From a virus, in the IMG/VR virus record IMGVR_UViG_3300032011_000011, positions 1-58,468 of that record: DNA of 58,468 nucleotides. One strand, written 5' to 3'. Numbering within the stretch: the stretch's first letter is position 1; each line of letters begins with the position of its first letter. The notes below the pieces were generated by a model, which was given only the letters and a program-made list of their open reading frames with translations, did no database searches and was not told where the DNA came from. Both the position numbers and the translations under genes were made by a program. This document shows, in pieces, positions 23,754 to 32,267 of the stretch.

Positions 23754-24201
23754 TCATTTCGGTGCTGACGCTCCAGCAATTCTTAATGACTATGCTTGTA
23801 AGGTAGAAGATTCACTTATTAAAACTGATAGTCAGTTAAAGCAAGGTGTAGGTTTACTAAAACAGTTAAATGCTGAGCATAAGAAATATACAAAAATTCT
23901 TACTGATCCTAATGTTTTAGCAGACTATACAACAAAGTTCTTTGGTCCTAATGGTCCTCATCCTGTAACTCCTGCAGCACCTGCTCAAAGGCAACAAGCA
24001 GCGCCAACAGCTCAGAGAGTAGCTCCTCAACGTCCTGAGATGCCTATTCCTCCACAGCCTCAAGCTGCCGCTTCTCCAAGTGATTTCTGGAATAACTTCG
24101 GTTCTGCTGCTGATAGAGATCCTCAAAATGCATGGAGGTATCTAAGTGCTGCCCAGCAAAATCCTGAGGTCTTCCGTCAGAAGCTCCTTGTAATGGAATA
24201 A
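23215..24201 (+). CDS. Assembly/scaffold-like protein overprinting portal
   Basis: 328 residues with an ATG at 23215 preceded by AAGGA at good spacing. Residues 1-165 are Gln/Pro/Ala/Thr-rich and low complexity. From about 180 the sequence is helical and charged (ASLQVIDHFGADAPAILNDY, LIKTDSQLKQGVGLLKQLNA), then a Pro/Gln-rich linker and a terminal helix (NAWRYLSAAQQNPEVFRQKL). Position between portal and capsid and this composition fit a capsid scaffold or head assembly protein. The first 539 bases overlap the portal gene in another frame. Confidence 0.75.
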   Translation: MQDATVAPTQSAPQVSQTQPTSYVAPAAQAPVAQAPVVGTAPQWVATSQPMAAPVPQAQAQMGIAAPQYSPTPSSYQEYQAPQQQESPYKEAFNKVVGLLSSPVQFPFQGQQSTQTPAAGQVNYASQQTTPYSNAVQPTSMPGTVSNQDYSNASSQTSTGITAEQLAASGVSDASLQVIDHFGADAPAILNDYACKVEDSLIKTDSQLKQGVGLLKQLNAEHKKYTKILTDPNVLADYTTKFFGPNGPHPVTPAAPAQRQQAAPTAQRVAPQRPEMPIPPQPQAAASPSDFWNNFGSAADRDPQNAWRYLSAAQQNPEVFRQKLLVME

Positions 24202-24220
24202 TTTAAAACTTACTAAATAA

Positions 24221-24248
24221 GGGGTAGTTAGTTCTACCCCCTTTTTTT
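24221..24248 (+). terminator. Rho-independent terminator after assembly protein
   Basis: GGGGTAG (24221-24227), loop TTAGTT, CTACCCC (24234-24240), followed by CTTTTTTT. A perfect seven-base GC-rich stem with a U tract; the clearest terminator in the window. It would end or attenuate transcription coming from the terminase/portal genes. Confidence 0.9.
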
Positions 24249-24259
24249 CTTTAAAAACA

Positions 24260-24418
24260 ATGAATCAAGAGCTTGCACAAAGAGCAGTTGCATCTGCAGA
24301 AGAATATAAGAGACAGAAAGCAGCAGCTTTACAACCTAGTGGTCTTCAGATGGGTGCATTAGGAAAACCTGATGGATATATGCCACCTACAGGTTATTCT
24401 GCCTTTAACAGAGTTTAA
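24260..24418 (+). CDS. Small hypothetical protein, 52 aa
   Basis: A 52-codon frame just after the terminator. It opens MNQELAQRAVASAEEYKRQK, a clear amphipathic helix, and continues with a Gly/Pro-rich tail (GKPDGYMPPTGYSAFNRV). Similar short tails occur in the small genes at 54179 and 12860. Function unknown; possibly a minor virion component. Confidence 0.55.
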   Translation: MNQELAQRAVASAEEYKRQKAAALQPSGLQMGALGKPDGYMPPTGYSAFNRV

Positions 24419-24435
24419 ATATAAGCTTCAGTTTT

Positions 24436-25032
24436 ATGAAAGCTGTTATAGATACTATTAAAAATATTATTTCTCCAGAACAAAACTGGAGTAAGTTTTT
24501 AATGAAGATTATAGGTGTAGGAGTAGTAGCCGGTATAGGGTTTACAGGATATCAAATATACACTGGTTCCCAAGAAGAGGAAAAAGGACCCGATGATTCT
24601 ATTGAAGTTATCTTTGAGGAGAAACCAGAGAAGAAATTAGAAGTAGAAGAGATATTAAATGATTTAACTAGAAGTAATAGAGATATTAGTTCCGTATGGT
24701 TATATGACTGGCCTGATGCACGAAATATAGTACCTGTTTTTAATTCACCACGAAACTCTAGAGATCCTTTACCAAGCGGATATTGGATGCCTGGTGATGA
24801 AAGAGTTATTGGCAATTTTGTTCTTGGTTCTTGTACCAGATTGGATAGAAAGTTTCCTAATGCCGCTTGCCCCATTATGGGGAAGGAGGATGCATGGGGA
24901 GTTCTTGTAGTTGAGTATACTAAAGCTCCAGAAGATGATCCTTTGTGTATTTTGCCTCAGAAGTCATGTGTAAGACCTGCGAAAGTAGCTTCTATGAAAA
25001 TTAGTGAAACACTTTATTTATTACCTGATTAG
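24436..25032 (+). CDS. Membrane-anchored hypothetical protein, 198 aa
   Basis: Residues about 20-43 form one membrane segment (FLMKIIGVGVVAGIGFTGYQ) after a positively charged start, so the rest would face outward. An acidic linker (EVIFEEKPEKKLEVEE) is followed by a domain with four or more cysteines (GSCTRLDRKFPNAACPIMG, DDPLCILPQKSCVRPAK) that could form disulphides. No family recognised. It lies directly before the capsid promoter region. Confidence 0.6.
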   Translation: MKAVIDTIKNIISPEQNWSKFLMKIIGVGVVAGIGFTGYQIYTGSQEEEKGPDDSIEVIFEEKPEKKLEVEEILNDLTRSNRDISSVWLYDWPDARNIVPVFNSPRNSRDPLPSGYWMPGDERVIGNFVLGSCTRLDRKFPNAACPIMGKEDAWGVLVVEYTKAPEDDPLCILPQKSCVRPAKVASMKISETLYLLPD

Positions 25033-25053
25033 GCTAGGTAGTTATCAAACTTA

Positions 25054-25093
25054 TATAATCTAGTTTATTAAGTCTTGTTATAATTCTTATAAT
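25054..25093 (+). promoter_or_regulatory. Three TATAAT boxes upstream of capsid gene
   Basis: TATAAT occurs at 25054-25059, 25079-25084 and 25088-25093 within 40 bases. None has a strong -35 at 17 bases; the third has TTATTA. Clustering directly ahead of the most codon-optimised genes suggests a strong capsid promoter, possibly with a phage-modified or activator-dependent -35. Confidence 0.45.
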
Positions 25094-25114
25094 GGAATTT
25101 ATTTTCCAGTTCTA

Positions 25115-25152
25115 GAGGATTCATTCCTCAGGTATCAACAGCTTCGTGCTGT
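25115..25152 (+). promoter_or_regulatory. Two hairpins in capsid leader
   Basis: GAGG-ATTCATT-CCTC (25115-25129) and ACAGC-TTCGT-GCTGT (25138-25152) lie in the untranslated leader 17 bases before the capsid ATG. The ATG itself has no Shine-Dalgarno. The structures may stabilise the mRNA or expose the start site. Confidence 0.5.
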
Positions 25153-25168
25153 ATAACCAAAACGTCTA

Positions 25169-26317
25169 ATGTTTATAGATAACGATTTCCCGAAACTTCT
25201 CGGAGCGGAATTGTATCGTCCCCATCCAGCTTACATCGTGGAAATGGCTTCCGAGCCAGTAGTAGTACATGATTTTACTAAGCAGCCTGGTCAGACTGTA
25301 CAGCTAGACCGCTACAGATTCTTCGGCAATCCTGGAACAAAGACTAGCCGTGAGCGTACTCAGGATCAAACCATAGGTACAGCTAACAGCAGATCTATTG
25401 TCAAGGACAAGGTTCTTGTATCTCTTCGTGAGTACACAGGCCCAGCCGATCCAAACAACACAAATCTTCCTAGCACATTCAAGATTGCTAGAGAGACCTT
25501 GATGACAGCACAGCGTTTGCTGCTTGATACTGGGAACCTTAATATGTTCCACCAGTCAATCGGTAGTTTAACTCTGTTAGATGACTACCGTCGTTGGAGA
25601 GATAGAGTCTTCATTGATGAACTCTTTAAGAGTGAGTCAAGAGGCCAATCTTCTGATTCACAAGGTGGATACTACTATCCAAACGGAAAAGCAAAAACAA
25701 ACTCAACTACTCTTACTGCATACACAGCTACAGAATATGCTTCTGAGCGCTTTAAGTTCAACGTAAAAACTGACCTTTTAGAAGTTGTAAAGAGTTTACG
25801 TAAGCGTCACGTACCTGTCTTTGAAGACGGATACTACAGATGTATCGCTGACCCTTCATTCATGAAGGATCTACGTGCAGACCAAGGCTTCCGTGAAGTT
25901 GCTCGTTACCCTGGAATGCCTGGACAAGGTTCTCCTTTGATGGGTGCTGGACAACCTAACCAAGCTATCTACGCTGGTGGTCAATTTGGCCAAGCCCAGT
26001 TTGTAGGTGGAGAGCCAGTCATGCCAAGCGGTTTCGTGTTCGAGGGAGTAAGATTCTTTGAGTCTACAAACTTCCCTGCTAAAACTATTACTGCTGATAT
26101 CGGTGATGGTAATGGCGCAGGTTCCAAAACTACTCCTGCTGGATTGTTCTTCGGTCCTCAGGCTATCGGTGTAGGTATTGGTGGTCCAAACGCTCAAGTT
26201 CTAATTAATAACAACGACGACTTCAGCAGATTTATTATTCTGATCTGGCAGTTGTACGCTGGTTTTGCGAACTTGAACAAGGACTTCATCACTACAGCCT
26301 TCACAGTGGCTGAGTAA
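25169..26317 (+). CDS. Probable major capsid protein
   Basis: 382 residues, located after portal and assembly protein. Codons change visibly here toward C-ending, GC-richer synonyms, as expected for the most abundant virion protein. Segments include VEMASEPVVVHDFTKQPGQT (a strand-rich N-terminus), TLMTAQRLLLDTGNLNMFHQ, LLEVVKSLRKRHVPVFEDGY (spine-helix-like) and a C-terminal FGPQAIGVGIGGPNAQVLIN. An HK97-type fold is likely for a tailed phage but is not proven by a motif. Own promoter region and downstream partner at 26331. Confidence 0.78.
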   Translation: MFIDNDFPKLLGAELYRPHPAYIVEMASEPVVVHDFTKQPGQTVQLDRYRFFGNPGTKTSRERTQDQTIGTANSRSIVKDKVLVSLREYTGPADPNNTNLPSTFKIARETLMTAQRLLLDTGNLNMFHQSIGSLTLLDDYRRWRDRVFIDELFKSESRGQSSDSQGGYYYPNGKAKTNSTTLTAYTATEYASERFKFNVKTDLLEVVKSLRKRHVPVFEDGYYRCIADPSFMKDLRADQGFREVARYPGMPGQGSPLMGAGQPNQAIYAGGQFGQAQFVGGEPVMPSGFVFEGVRFFESTNFPAKTITADIGDGNGAGSKTTPAGLFFGPQAIGVGIGGPNAQVLINNNDDFSRFIILIWQLYAGFANLNKDFITTAFTVAE

Positions 26318-26330
26318 GGAGGTATAACTA

Positions 26331-27152
26331 ATGGCAACTTACAAATCTTCCGCTGGAGCTATTCTTCAGCCAGGTAACCAGATCAACCGTCTGTCCTCAT
26401 ACAACGATGAAGGTGTATTTGGATGGCCTGGGGTTGAAGCATTTGAACTTATCGGTTATGCAAAGGTATCTAACCTTGCAGCTGCTAAAGCTTCATACAA
26501 GAGCTTTGACTTAACAGTTCCTTCACCAGATCGCCGTGTAGGTGATCGTGTACGTAATGACCGTACAAGCCTCGTAGTACAAGCTGACGCAGCGCGTCCT
26601 GCATATGTCTATGGTGCTTCTATTTGCGTTGCACAAGATGTACCATCTGCTGCACAGGACAGAGCAGGTTTTCCTGCAGCCCCTGTAACAGCTGATCTAC
26701 TTGGTACCAACACTGAGGTTCTTCTTCTAGGACCTGACAATGGTGGTAATCCATATGGTATTCCTGCAGCTCCTATTAATGGATTGAAAGCAGCTTCTGC
26801 AAGTCTTTCTATTGGTGCTTCTGGAATTGCTCAAGGTACATCTGACACAACAGATGGAAACCTACCTTTCCTCAGAGTGATCGGTACATCATATACGCAA
26901 GCTGATTTTGCGGATGCAATGATGTATCAGACAACTTCTGATCTTACTTTCAAGGTTTACAACGTAAACGCTACTACTAACACAACACCAACTGGTGATG
27001 GTGTTTATATTAGCCAAGACGATTCTGACGCTGGTCGCGAAGCATACATCGTATGTCGCGTGAACTATCTACGTCCTGCTGCTGCTGTATCTTGGAATGA
27101 TGTTCAAGGCTTTATTGACTTTGCATCACAAGTAGGTGGAAACGACGAGTAA
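26331..27152 (+). CDS. Head-associated structural protein
   Basis: 273 residues, 13 bases after the capsid gene, preceded by AAGGAGG, an excellent ribosome site. Shares the optimised codon use of the capsid gene, so it should also be abundant. Sequence is beta-rich and Ala/Thr/Gly-rich (KSFDLTVPSPDRRVGDRVRN, EVLLLGPDNGGNPYG). A head decoration or minor capsid protein is the most likely role. It is followed directly by a terminator. Confidence 0.65.
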   Translation: MATYKSSAGAILQPGNQINRLSSYNDEGVFGWPGVEAFELIGYAKVSNLAAAKASYKSFDLTVPSPDRRVGDRVRNDRTSLVVQADAARPAYVYGASICVAQDVPSAAQDRAGFPAAPVTADLLGTNTEVLLLGPDNGGNPYGIPAAPINGLKAASASLSIGASGIAQGTSDTTDGNLPFLRVIGTSYTQADFADAMMYQTTSDLTFKVYNVNATTNTTPTGDGVYISQDDSDAGREAYIVCRVNYLRPAAAVSWNDVQGFIDFASQVGGNDE

Positions 27153-27175
27153 TATTTCTTACTCTTAAGAGAATC

Positions 27176-27202
27176 AAGCGGGTCCTTGTGGCTCGCTTTT
27201 TT
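27176..27202 (+). terminator. Rho-independent terminator after capsid pair
   Basis: AAGCGGGTC (27176-27184), loop CTTGT, GGCTCGCTT (27190-27198), then TTTT. Nine pairs including two G-T pairs, followed by a U run. With the terminator at 24221 it brackets the capsid expression unit. Confidence 0.88.
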
Positions 27203-27235
27203 CTTGTCTATACTTAATAAGATTTTTAACTTGTT

Positions 27236-27328
27236 ATGCAATTTATTACAATGATGTTAATTGTTGGTGTTACTTTAACTATTTTTGGAATGTTTATGAA
27301 TAATTCTCATCCAAACCATCCAAAGTAA
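27236..27328 (+). CDS. Tiny membrane protein, 30 aa
   Basis: A 30-codon frame starting MQFITMMLIVGVTLTIFGMF, almost wholly one membrane helix, then a polar tail (NNSHPNHPK). It sits between the terminator and the HhH gene. Similar tiny membrane frames occur at 46327 and 5621. Supported by hydrophobicity only. Confidence 0.45.
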   Translation: MQFITMMLIVGVTLTIFGMFMNNSHPNHPK

Positions 27329-27382
27329 AGTTGAAATCAAAGGTAGACACTGGTATGCTAATCAGAGGTTAACAATCAAGTT

Positions 27383-27823
27383 ATGTTGTATCAGTACAGA
27401 CCTACAGGTGGTTTAGTTGAAGTTGTATCTCAACATGGCGAAGGAGTTATGATGTGCGTAGATGCACAAGATGAAGTCATATATGCGGATGAGACAGATT
27501 TAATCCCCCAATTAGATGCTACTAATGAGAAGATTAGGACAGAAGAAAGACTTACTGCAGAATTAAAAGCTGAAGGAGCTAGTCCAGATAAGCCAACACC
27601 CCGTGAAAGTTTTCCAATTGATGTTCGTGTAAATATTAATACAGCGAGTGCTCGCCAGATAGCAGATGCATTGCCTGGAGTAGGTTTAAAGACTGCAAGA
27701 GATATAAAAGATTTACAAACGACATGTTCTGGAGAGCGTTTTCAAAAGCTAGAACAACTACGTTCAATTAAACGAGTAGACTGGGATACAATTTTTGGTG
27801 AAAATCTCGTGCGTGTGGATTAA
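27383..27823 (+). CDS. Helix-hairpin-helix protein
   Basis: 146 residues. Residues about 80-120 carry VNINTASARQIADALPGVGL then KTARDIKDL, a ComEA-type double helix-hairpin-helix (INTAS...L..LPGVG...A..I) that binds DNA backbone non-specifically. The N-terminal 40 residues are a small beta domain (GGLVEVVSQHGEGVMMCVDA). Its place right after the head genes suggests a DNA-contacting connector or head-closure protein; a regulatory role is an alternative. Confidence 0.7.
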   Translation: MLYQYRPTGGLVEVVSQHGEGVMMCVDAQDEVIYADETDLIPQLDATNEKIRTEERLTAELKAEGASPDKPTPRESFPIDVRVNINTASARQIADALPGVGLKTARDIKDLQTTCSGERFQKLEQLRSIKRVDWDTIFGENLVRVD

Positions 27824-27909
27824 AAACGTTCGTTCTGATGGTTGGAGAGGGGACGATGGGGAGAACCTATATAAAGTAAACTAGGGAAAGGATTACCTGT
27901 TATTAGTTA

Positions 27910-28389
27910 ATGAAGCTTGATACTTTTTTAAAGTCTAAGGTTAGGTGGCACTTAGGCTATAACTTAACTTCTGTACCTGCTGGTGACCAAGGTCGTCTTG
28001 AAGAAGCGTTAGATAATATTCAAGATTCTTATTGGTATGACAAAATTGTTGAACAAGTTAGTCGTTGTGATGAAGCTGAAAAACGAACTGATATGACAGG
28101 AAGTGTGAACAATTTTTCACCTCCTAAAGGTCGTATTGAAAGTATTGCTGGAGATGTTGATCGTACAATTTCAACTTCGGATTTTAAAGATACGTTAAAA
28201 ACTTGGACACAAATTTATTTATATGAGACAGATAGATTAGCTCTTCATTTATATGTACCAAACTATAGAAATCCAGAGCAGGCTAGATATAGATTTAATA
28301 GAGAAGGTGCTGAATTTATTCAAGCATTACCTGGTCCAGCTGATGTAGCTGTAGGTACCAGACTTGTTTTAGAAACTAATTATCGATAG
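27910..28389 (+). CDS. Putative head-tail connector protein, 159 aa
   Basis: No domain recognised. The N-terminus is helical (MKLDTFLKSKVRWHLGY, QGRLEEALDNIQDSYWYDKI) and the C-terminus more beta-like, a layout and length common for connector or head-completion proteins. Located after the capsid unit and before tail genes. The assignment rests on position. Confidence 0.45.
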   Translation: MKLDTFLKSKVRWHLGYNLTSVPAGDQGRLEEALDNIQDSYWYDKIVEQVSRCDEAEKRTDMTGSVNNFSPPKGRIESIAGDVDRTISTSDFKDTLKTWTQIYLYETDRLALHLYVPNYRNPEQARYRFNREGAEFIQALPGPADVAVGTRLVLETNYR

Positions 28390-28431
28390 TGTTTTCCCTG
28401 TTATTCTTAGTAATAGGTCAACTAAAATTTC

Positions 28432-28776
28432 ATGGCTATAACTTATTTTCAAGACACTATTTTTCAAACTGATAGTGCTTTATCAGCTATTGGTGTTGGT
28501 ACCGCTTTACGAGTAGCTGTAAACAATACTTTTAACACAAAAGACTATACTCTTATGGTTACTGTTGCCACCATAAATACTAATGTAAAAGTTAGTTTAG
28601 AAGGAAGTATTGATGGAATAAATTATGCAGAGATTATTGAAGAAAAGACAATAACTGCTAATGGGAATTATGCTTACAACGTTGCAAATACTCCTGTTAG
28701 ATGGATTAGGCCAAGATTTATTTCAGAAACTGGAGGAACTGATGCCACTGTAGTCTTCAGTGTAGCGGCTTCTTAA
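28432..28776 (+). CDS. Beta-rich structural protein, 114 aa
   Basis: Alternating hydrophobic residues throughout (YTLMVTVATINTNVKVSLEG, WIRPRFISETGGTDATVVFS) indicate a single beta-sandwich of the kind used by minor virion proteins. KVSLEGSIDG.NY resembles domains that measure deviation from a baseline in other virion sandwiches. One base separates its stop from the next ATG region. Confidence 0.55.
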   Translation: MAITYFQDTIFQTDSALSAIGVGTALRVAVNNTFNTKDYTLMVTVATINTNVKVSLEGSIDGINYAEIIEEKTITANGNYAYNVANTPVRWIRPRFISETGGTDATVVFSVAAS

Positions 28777-28777
28777 A

Positions 28778-28948
28778 ATGTCTATACGTCCTACTACCAA
28801 GTTAGGTTATAGAGAAGGAATAAGACCTCACCGTTGGAGAGTAAGAAATCCCTATGAAAGAGAATATGGCGGTGGTGAAAAATTTAGTAGTTCGAGAGAG
28901 CCAAGACGATATGCAGGAACTAAATTAGGAGTTGATTTAAGATCATGA
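28778..28948 (+). CDS. Small basic protein, 56 aa
   Basis: A 56-codon frame beginning MSIRPTTKLGYREGIRPHRW, rich in Arg, Gly and Tyr and predicted disordered. Its TGA overlaps the next ATG as ATGA (28945-28948). Found by reading the gap between annotated-size genes. Function unknown. Confidence 0.55.
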   Translation: MSIRPTTKLGYREGIRPHRWRVRNPYEREYGGGEKFSSSREPRRYAGTKLGVDLRS

Positions 28949-29121
28949 GAATGGCTGCTATCGGTTCTATTATTCCAAATTACAAAGCTGCTCCCCATGG
29001 CATAGGTTATTCAGATAAAGCTGTAAGACCACAAGATTTAGGAGTTTGGGAGACATTTGAGACTATGTCAAATTGGGAAACTTTTCCTCGTGATTGGACT
29101 CATGTACAGAGTTACTTTTAA
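28945..29121 (+). CDS. Small hypothetical protein, 58 aa
   Basis: A 58-codon frame (MRMAAIGSIIPNYKAAPHGI ... DLGVWETFETMSNWETF) with repeated W-E-T-F. Translationally coupled to the preceding gene by ATGA. Its 3' end overlaps the -35 of the promoter at 29118. Function unknown. Confidence 0.55.
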   Translation: MRMAAIGSIIPNYKAAPHGIGYSDKAVRPQDLGVWETFETMSNWETFPRDWTHVQSYF

Positions 29122-29146
29122 CTGTAAAAAACTCTTCCGTTATAAT
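29118..29146 (+). promoter_or_regulatory. Sigma70-type promoter before tail-fibre region
   Basis: TTAACT (29118-29123), a 17-base spacer, then a perfect TATAAT (29141-29146), 28 bases upstream of the GTG at 29174. Best promoter match in the rightward half. It would start a tail/fibre transcript independent of the capsid unit. Confidence 0.65.
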
Positions 29147-29173
29147 AGATTTTAAATCTACTAGTAAATAAAC

Positions 29174-29959
29174 GTGTCAAGCAGTAGTTCAAATAAACAG
29201 CCATTAATGGTAGATCGTCCAGCGACAACATCTACCCTCGTAACTGTTGCAGCTGGTCAGAGTTTTGGTACAAGTTTTACGCCAACAGCGGTTGGTAATG
29301 CGGTAAAAGTTTTTGATGCAGACTCTTCTTTAACAGATACGTCTATTAGTGGTGCATATATTGATGAGATCTGGTTCCAATACGGGAAACATGAAGTTGA
29401 ATTTATGGCGCCTAGTGCTGGAACTTTAGGTACTTATTCTGCTAATACAACAACTTGTACAGTTACTATTACTGCTGGTCACCATATAAAGGTAGGACAG
29501 GAAGTTAAATTAGATTTTACAACTTATAGCGGAGGAGCTGTACCTGTTGATAATACTTTTACTGTTATTAAGACAACTGCTACAACTTTTGATGTAACAA
29601 TACCTTCTCAAGGTGCTATTACTGGTAACGTTACTGTTTATCAACCCACTTTATTTTGTTTTTATTTAGTAAGTACTGGAACTGTTACAAATACAAACCA
29701 ATTCTTCCCATTATTTACTGCGAGTATTGATTCTGTAGCTTCTAAACAAAATTATAGTTTAACTTTAAATGAAGATCTACCTTTTATTAATCATCCAGTA
29801 GTTCAAGCAGGTTCTAATTTTGTTACTGCAAATAATGAGGTAGCTCCAAAACAACGTGGTCTTATGTTAAAAAGAGGTCAGGCTTTATACGTAGCAGCTA
29901 ATGGGTCTACGGCATTAACAACTGGTTTCTATTGTAATCTTCAAGGTGGTTATTATTAA
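29174..29959 (+). CDS. Virion protein with HxLxxG beta module
   Basis: 261 residues from a GTG start. Residues about 95-165 (TVTITAGHHIKVGQEVKLDF, NTFTVIKTTATTFDVTI) form one copy of a beta module that recurs three times in the next protein. The flanking parts are beta-rich (FYLVSTGTVTNTNQFFPLFT, AGSNFVTANNEVAPKQRGLM). Probably a tail or baseplate component. Confidence 0.6.
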   Translation: MSSSSSNKQPLMVDRPATTSTLVTVAAGQSFGTSFTPTAVGNAVKVFDADSSLTDTSISGAYIDEIWFQYGKHEVEFMAPSAGTLGTYSANTTTCTVTITAGHHIKVGQEVKLDFTTYSGGAVPVDNTFTVIKTTATTFDVTIPSQGAITGNVTVYQPTLFCFYLVSTGTVTNTNQFFPLFTASIDSVASKQNYSLTLNEDLPFINHPVVQAGSNFVTANNEVAPKQRGLMLKRGQALYVAANGSTALTTGFYCNLQGGYY

Positions 29960-29964
29960 AGATA

Positions 29965-32265
29965 ATGCCTTTTGGCGCGAAAGGATTTAGTAATCCATCT
30001 AAATTAGGTTTTAATACTAAATTTTCAAGGAAATTTGAAGATGAGGATCAATTTAATAAACCTGCAAATTGGGAAAAAGATAGTCAGCCTTTTGGTATAG
30101 CTAGGAAAACAAAAAATTATAAAAATAGTGAAGTTGCTTTTTATAATACTGATTCTTTATGGTCTCGTTGGAGAAGAGGTTATGAATTATATACTGCAAC
30201 TCAAAGTTTTTTAGGTTCAACTGCTTCTGAAAGAAGTAAAAGAGGAGATTATCGAGTTTATTTTACTTTTCAACAGTATCCAGGTGTATTTATACCTGCT
30301 CGTATCTATACTTTTCCTTCTGTAAATCAAGAATTAGGTGAGCAACTAGTAGGTATGAGAGATACTGATGCTTTTAGTTTTTATGAGCACGGATTACCGA
30401 TCTTGGCGGTTAGATACTTAGGAAATGTGGCTAGTGGAACTTATAATCAAACAGGTACTACGTTGGTAATTACAAAGCAAGATCATGGTCTATATCCAGG
30501 AGAGAATGTCTATTTAGATATTCAATCTGGAGGAGGGGTTGATGCCACTTTAACTATTGTTAGTACAACACAAAATACATTTACAGTTACAACTTCAGCA
30601 GCAAATGTCAGCGGAAATCTTAATTATTATTTATCGACTACTTTTGGGGATTCGCGTTGGACTGCTATTAGAGTTCGCATTCGCTATATCCCTACAGACG
30701 TTACTCTCTTTGCAGGGGAACGTTTAGCAGATAGGATAGTTGAAAAAGATCCTGGTATCAGCTCTACTTATGCCAGAGTCGGTTCTACTGTTACAGTTAC
30801 ATGTAGTTCTGCTCATGGTTTATCTACAGGGAATAAAGTATATCTTGATATAAGTACTGGTAATGTTTTATCTGGAAGATATACAATTACTGTTTTAAAT
30901 ACAACAGAATTTACTGTAACTACTATAGGTAGCGGTAATACTAATGGAAATTTAATTTTAAGTAGATTATTACGTGGTCGTCGTTATGATGATTATGTTG
31001 GGTATACAGTTACGAGTATAGATGCTTCAAATAATGAGATAGTTTTTCAAAGAAAAGATAGTTATGGAGCTACTACTACAAATAGTATTACAAAAACAGT
31101 TGTACCTGCTCATCGTGGTTTTGCCGTTGGGAGGTATTTAACGACAGAATTACGTTGGCAATGCTCTTGTCAAGATTTTTCACGTCGTGATAGTTACGAT
31201 TTATATAGTGAATTAACAAGAGAACGTTTTCCAACAACCTCGGTACGTTCAATTAAACCAGGTCAAGTTTTACAACCTGATGGAACTTATAGCGATGAAA
31301 GAGATATTCCAGGTACATTTAGAGATTTAGGTTTTGTTACTATTAATAATTTTTATCAGCTACCTGAATATGAAGATACAAGTGGAAATGATACAGCTAA
31401 TTTAATGTATTACCAATTACGGTGGTGCAAGCATATTTATGCCGCCATGTTTGCTTTGAAGCATGACGAAGGTAACGATCCTATTAATTTAACAGGGTCT
31501 TATCTTCAAAATGGTCCAAATATTACTATTGATGCTGTTGGGCATAATTTAGAAGTAAATACTAAAATTGAAATAACTTTTATTAGTGGAAATGCTGTAT
31601 CTGGTGAATATACGATTACGTCTGTACCTACTTTAGATAGTTTTGTTGTTGTTTATCCTTTTAGCAACTTAACAAGTGGCTATTGCACGATTAGTAACTT
31701 AAAAAAACATGACTACGTAGGTGCTTGGTTAAATGAACCAAGTGATAAACCAATTGGAGAGGGTTTAGAACGTTTTGAACGTAAATTTGAGAAAGAAAAA
31801 GAAAAATTACAGGATGCAGTAGAGACTTTATTACTTGTTAAACAAAATACTCGTTGGAGTGGTCAAAAAGAAATTATAGGTAATCGTGGATTACCTCAAT
31901 CAATTGCGGATTTCGATCCATCTTTTCTTGCAATGACACTTACAGATAGTGTGAAGCGAGATGCTGATGGGAAGTTAAGTAGATCAGGTAAAGCAGCTAA
32001 TTTAACAAATAGAATGATTACCTTGGTTAATAAGTTATTTAATAAAGTACCTAATTTATTACAGGACGTAAAACTAGGTATTATTAACAAGCCTCTAGAT
32101 GAGTATATAACTGATTTTGAATCAGGGTTAATTGATGGAGGGGAATATGTAAGTGGACAGCTAACGGAAGATACAGCTACTGTAAGTATTATTGATTCTT
32201 CAACATATTCACCTTTAACAGATCAAGATACTGTTGTAGATGCTGATCTTTATATTAATATCTAA
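29965..32265 (+). CDS. Large virion protein with three beta modules and CxC/CxH site
   Basis: 766 residues. Modules of about 65 residues occur near 155-225, 270-335 and 510-575, each with the pattern HGL..G..VYLDI......YTI.....FTV......GN. Between the second and third, CSCQDF (about 398) and WCKHIYAAMFALKHD (about 490) form a CxC...CxH set like a SWIM zinc finger, with about 85 residues inserted. The C-terminus is helical (LERFERKFEKEKEKLQDAVE). Likely a tail or baseplate protein; the metal site is inference. Confidence 0.6.
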   Translation: MPFGAKGFSNPSKLGFNTKFSRKFEDEDQFNKPANWEKDSQPFGIARKTKNYKNSEVAFYNTDSLWSRWRRGYELYTATQSFLGSTASERSKRGDYRVYFTFQQYPGVFIPARIYTFPSVNQELGEQLVGMRDTDAFSFYEHGLPILAVRYLGNVASGTYNQTGTTLVITKQDHGLYPGENVYLDIQSGGGVDATLTIVSTTQNTFTVTTSAANVSGNLNYYLSTTFGDSRWTAIRVRIRYIPTDVTLFAGERLADRIVEKDPGISSTYARVGSTVTVTCSSAHGLSTGNKVYLDISTGNVLSGRYTITVLNTTEFTVTTIGSGNTNGNLILSRLLRGRRYDDYVGYTVTSIDASNNEIVFQRKDSYGATTTNSITKTVVPAHRGFAVGRYLTTELRWQCSCQDFSRRDSYDLYSELTRERFPTTSVRSIKPGQVLQPDGTYSDERDIPGTFRDLGFVTINNFYQLPEYEDTSGNDTANLMYYQLRWCKHIYAAMFALKHDEGNDPINLTGSYLQNGPNITIDAVGHNLEVNTKIEITFISGNAVSGEYTITSVPTLDSFVVVYPFSNLTSGYCTISNLKKHDYVGAWLNEPSDKPIGEGLERFERKFEKEKEKLQDAVETLLLVKQNTRWSGQKEIIGNRGLPQSIADFDPSFLAMTLTDSVKRDADGKLSRSGKAANLTNRMITLVNKLFNKVPNLLQDVKLGIINKPLDEYITDFESGLIDGGEYVSGQLTEDTATVSIIDSSTYSPLTDQDTVVDADLYINI

Positions 32266-32267
32266 GT

